A DNA stretch of 64,000 bases from Thalassotalea sediminis (GTDB lineage Bacteria > Pseudomonadota > Gammaproteobacteria > Enterobacterales > Alteromonadaceae): contig NZ_AP027361.1 of the NCBI RefSeq assembly GCF_030295915.1, forward strand, positions 1,302,001 to 1,366,000, written 5' to 3'. The position numbers and the translations under genes were made by a program. Below are positions 62,337 through 64,000 of this stretch, in pieces (the stretch's first letter is position 1; each line of letters begins with the position of its first letter). The notes under the pieces were generated by a model. That model searched no databases. It saw only the letters and a list, made by a program, of their open reading frames with translations, and was not told where the DNA came from.

Positions 62337-63680
62337 ATGAAACATACCCTTATACCTGTTGAAGAGTTTATTTCTCGCAGAAAAGTTTTTGCTGAACAAC
62401 TGCCCGATAATGCCGTCGCCATTATTTTTGCTGGCCAAGAAGTAACCCGTAGTAATGATACCGAATACTTATTCTGTCAGAATAAGTCGTTTTATTATCT
62501 AACCGGTTTTAACGAACCTGACGCTGTATTAGTTATTGAAAAAAATACGACACGTATTATTTCCACATTATTTTGTTTACCCAAAGACCCTCTTGCAGAG
62601 GTGTGGCATGGTAAACGAATAGGGAGTGACAACGCTAAAACTGAGTATGGCTTCGATTACGCGTATAGTCTGGATGAATTAACGCCAGAAATTGAAGGTA
62701 TTATTGCTAATAAGCAAACTTTATGTTTTTGCCAAGGGCAACACTTAGACAATGATGCACGTGTGTTTTCTTGGTTAGAACTTGTAAAAGTTAAATCTCG
62801 GCAGGGTATTAGTGCACCTGTTAATTTTATTAATTGTGCGCCACTGATTGATGAAATGCGTTTAATCAAAAGTGATGCAGAGTTACAAATAATGCGCAAA
62901 GTTAATGCGATCAGCGGGCGTGCACATCAGCGAGCAATGGAGGCTACTCAAGCGGGTGTCTTTGAATATCAAATTGAAGCGGAACTCCTACATGAATTTG
63001 CGCGTAACGGCGCGCGTTTTGCTGCATATAATTCAATAGTTGCAGGTGGTAACAATGCCAATATTCTTCATTATACGAATAATTGTGATGAGTTACATGA
63101 TGGTGACTTATTGTTGATTGATGCAGGTGGTGAACTGGCAGGTTATGCGGCTGATATTACACGTACTTTTCCAATTAACGGCAAGTTTTCAGCCCCACAA
63201 AAAGCACTTTATCAGCTAGTGCTAGATGCTCAACTTGCGGCGATAGAGGCTATTAAACCTGGCACTAATCTGGCGGCATTAAATGATATTTGCCATAACG
63301 TACTTACCGAGGGTTTAATTGCATTAGGTATATTGAAAGGTGAATTTACGCAATTAATTGAAGACAAAGCCTGTAAGCAGTATTTTATTCACGGATTAGG
63401 ACATTGGTTAGGGCTCGATGTTCATGATGTGGGCGATTATCAAATGGAAAATAAACGTCAAAACCGTACATTTCAACCGGGTATGGTGTTAACTATTGAA
63501 CCAGGCTTATATATCCCAGCAGATGATCACAGCGTTGAACCGCAATGGCGAGGTATTGGTATTCGTATTGAAGATAATATACTGGTTACTGATCAAGGTC
63601 ATGAAAACTTAACAAAAAATGCGCCAAAATCTATTGCAGAAATAGAACGTGTAATGCAAAGCGTTGTTGCATCGAAATAA
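62337..63680 (+). CDS. pepP: Xaa-Pro aminopeptidase P
   Basis: A 447-aa metallopeptidase (448 if GTG 62334 is used) that removes N-terminal residues before proline. The N-terminal aminopeptidase-P domain (about 5-140) is followed by a pita-bread fold. All five M24 metal ligands are visible: Asp in LLIDAGGEL, Asp in YAADITRTF, His in IHGLGHWLGLDVHD, Glu in LTIEPGLY and Glu in IRIEDNI. It lies between ygfB and ubiH; the coupling overlap with ygfB (TAGTGATG) supports translation re-initiation. Confidence 0.96.
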   Translation: MKHTLIPVEEFISRRKVFAEQLPDNAVAIIFAGQEVTRSNDTEYLFCQNKSFYYLTGFNEPDAVLVIEKNTTRIISTLFCLPKDPLAEVWHGKRIGSDNAKTEYGFDYAYSLDELTPEIEGIIANKQTLCFCQGQHLDNDARVFSWLELVKVKSRQGISAPVNFINCAPLIDEMRLIKSDAELQIMRKVNAISGRAHQRAMEATQAGVFEYQIEAELLHEFARNGARFAAYNSIVAGGNNANILHYTNNCDELHDGDLLLIDAGGELAGYAADITRTFPINGKFSAPQKALYQLVLDAQLAAIEAIKPGTNLAALNDICHNVLTEGLIALGILKGEFTQLIEDKACKQYFIHGLGHWLGLDVHDVGDYQMENKRQNRTFQPGMVLTIEPGLYIPADDHSVEPQWRGIGIRIEDNILVTDQGHENLTKNAPKSIAEIERVMQSVVASK

Positions 63681-63731
63681 ACATGGCAGCGCTCTAATTT
63701 AGCGAGCTTTAGTAAAACGACGGATAAAATT

Positions 63732-64000
63732 GTGGTAAACAATAAACAAAAGTTTGATGTAGTAATTGCAGGTGGAGGCCTTTCTGGTTGTTTGTCTGCC
63801 TTAGCGCTTTCCGCACTAAAAACGTCGTCAGGAAAGCCATTGTCTATTGCGATCATTGAAGCAAGTGATGTTAGCCCAAATAAAGCAAACTTAAGTGAAA
63901 CACCACATTTTGATTCGCGTGTTTTAGCATTGTCTCATGGTAGTGCAAACTATTTATCACAGTTAAACGTATGGCCAAAAATAGCGGCACAGGCGGCAGC
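63732..64000 (+). CDS. ubiH: UbiH-family FAD monooxygenase, N-terminal part (runs off right edge)
   Basis: About 89 codons from GTG 63732. The frame shares its phase with pepP but no in-frame ATG precedes the Rossmann motif, so GTG is the probable start. FDVVIAGGGLSGCL gives the FAD GxGxxG region, and DSRVLALSHGSANYL fits the UbiH/Coq6 flavoprotein hydroxylase signature with its Arg. Ubiquinone ring hydroxylation is the expected reaction; ubiH next to pepP is the E. coli order. Assignment between UbiH and UbiF/UbiI is from position, not full sequence. Confidence 0.85.
   Translation, partial: MVNNKQKFDVVIAGGGLSGCLSALALSALKTSSGKPLSIAIIEASDVSPNKANLSETPHFDSRVLALSHGSANYLSQLNVWPKIAAQAA

Noticed and set aside
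1..64000. CRISPR array, tRNA, rRNA, insertion sequence or prophage
   Set aside because: No regularly spaced repeats, cloverleaf sequences, transposase or integrase genes or phage structural genes were seen.

Overview
The window looks like ordinary chromosome from a marine gammaproteobacterium of the order Alteromonadales, most like Colwelliaceae (Colwellia/Thalassotalea type). This rests on the AT-rich sequence, on recognisable gamma-type gene clusters (zapA-6S RNA with divergent ygfB-pepP-ubiH; ruvX-yqgE-gshB-rsmE; pilT-pilU with yggS-proC-yggT) and on large TonB-dependent receptors. The genus is an inference; no rRNA or tRNA gene is present to test it. I see no CRISPR array, no intact insertion sequence and no prophage.

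Layout. 1-5.2 kb: the end of a YlqF/RbgA-type GTPase gene, a HIT protein, a minus-strand group of an unknown 108-aa protein, FapA-like DUF342 and YggN-like DUF2884 genes, then cinA. 5.2-10.6 kb: a beta-solenoid-like DUF4097 protein, fumC, a hypothetical gene, a plant-type dihydrodipicolinate synthase, a pseudouridine synthase, and an RraB-family gene coupled to a small zinc-ribbon gene. 10.7-17.7 kb is more accessory. It holds an iodotyrosine-deiodinase-like flavoenzyme behind a strong inverted repeat, a Crp-like regulator/nitroreductase/YdcZ transporter/GNAT cassette, a secreted alpha/beta hydrolase, an HxlR regulator with nudC, a short MBOAT-like protein and a zinc ribbon. 17.7-22.5 kb: a periplasmic binding protein, a ZIP metal transporter, a hybrid histidine kinase and an acetyltransferase.

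22.5-34.3 kb: purL, mltF, a previously untracked 48-aa basic ORF, an M16 peptidase, tadA, hemW and rdgB. 34.3-48.4 kb looks like an inserted block. It carries putP-putA (proline uptake and oxidation) and, divergently, an ECF sigma factor, a FecR anti-sigma protein and two paralogous TonB-dependent receptors, the second with an N-terminal STN signalling domain. From 48.4 kb to the end the order DUF4426-yggT-proC-yggS / pilT-pilU / ruvX-yqgE-gshB-rsmE / trhO / metK / murI / 6S RNA / zapA / ygfB-pepP-ubiH is largely colinear with the matching E. coli segment. The 14-kb block therefore sits inside a conserved backbone, between DUF4426 and rdgB.

Regulatory features readable from sequence include a perfect MetJ box upstream of metK, a complete 6S RNA with its -10 element, several intrinsic terminators, and a 24-bp-arm perfect palindrome between trhO and metK that looks more like a dispersed repeat than a plain terminator. 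The best candidates for new biology are the sigma/FecR/tandem-receptor module of unknown ligand, the iodotyrosine-deiodinase homologue with its putative operator, and the 48-aa basic protein. I did not find a clearly new multi-gene defence or mobile system.
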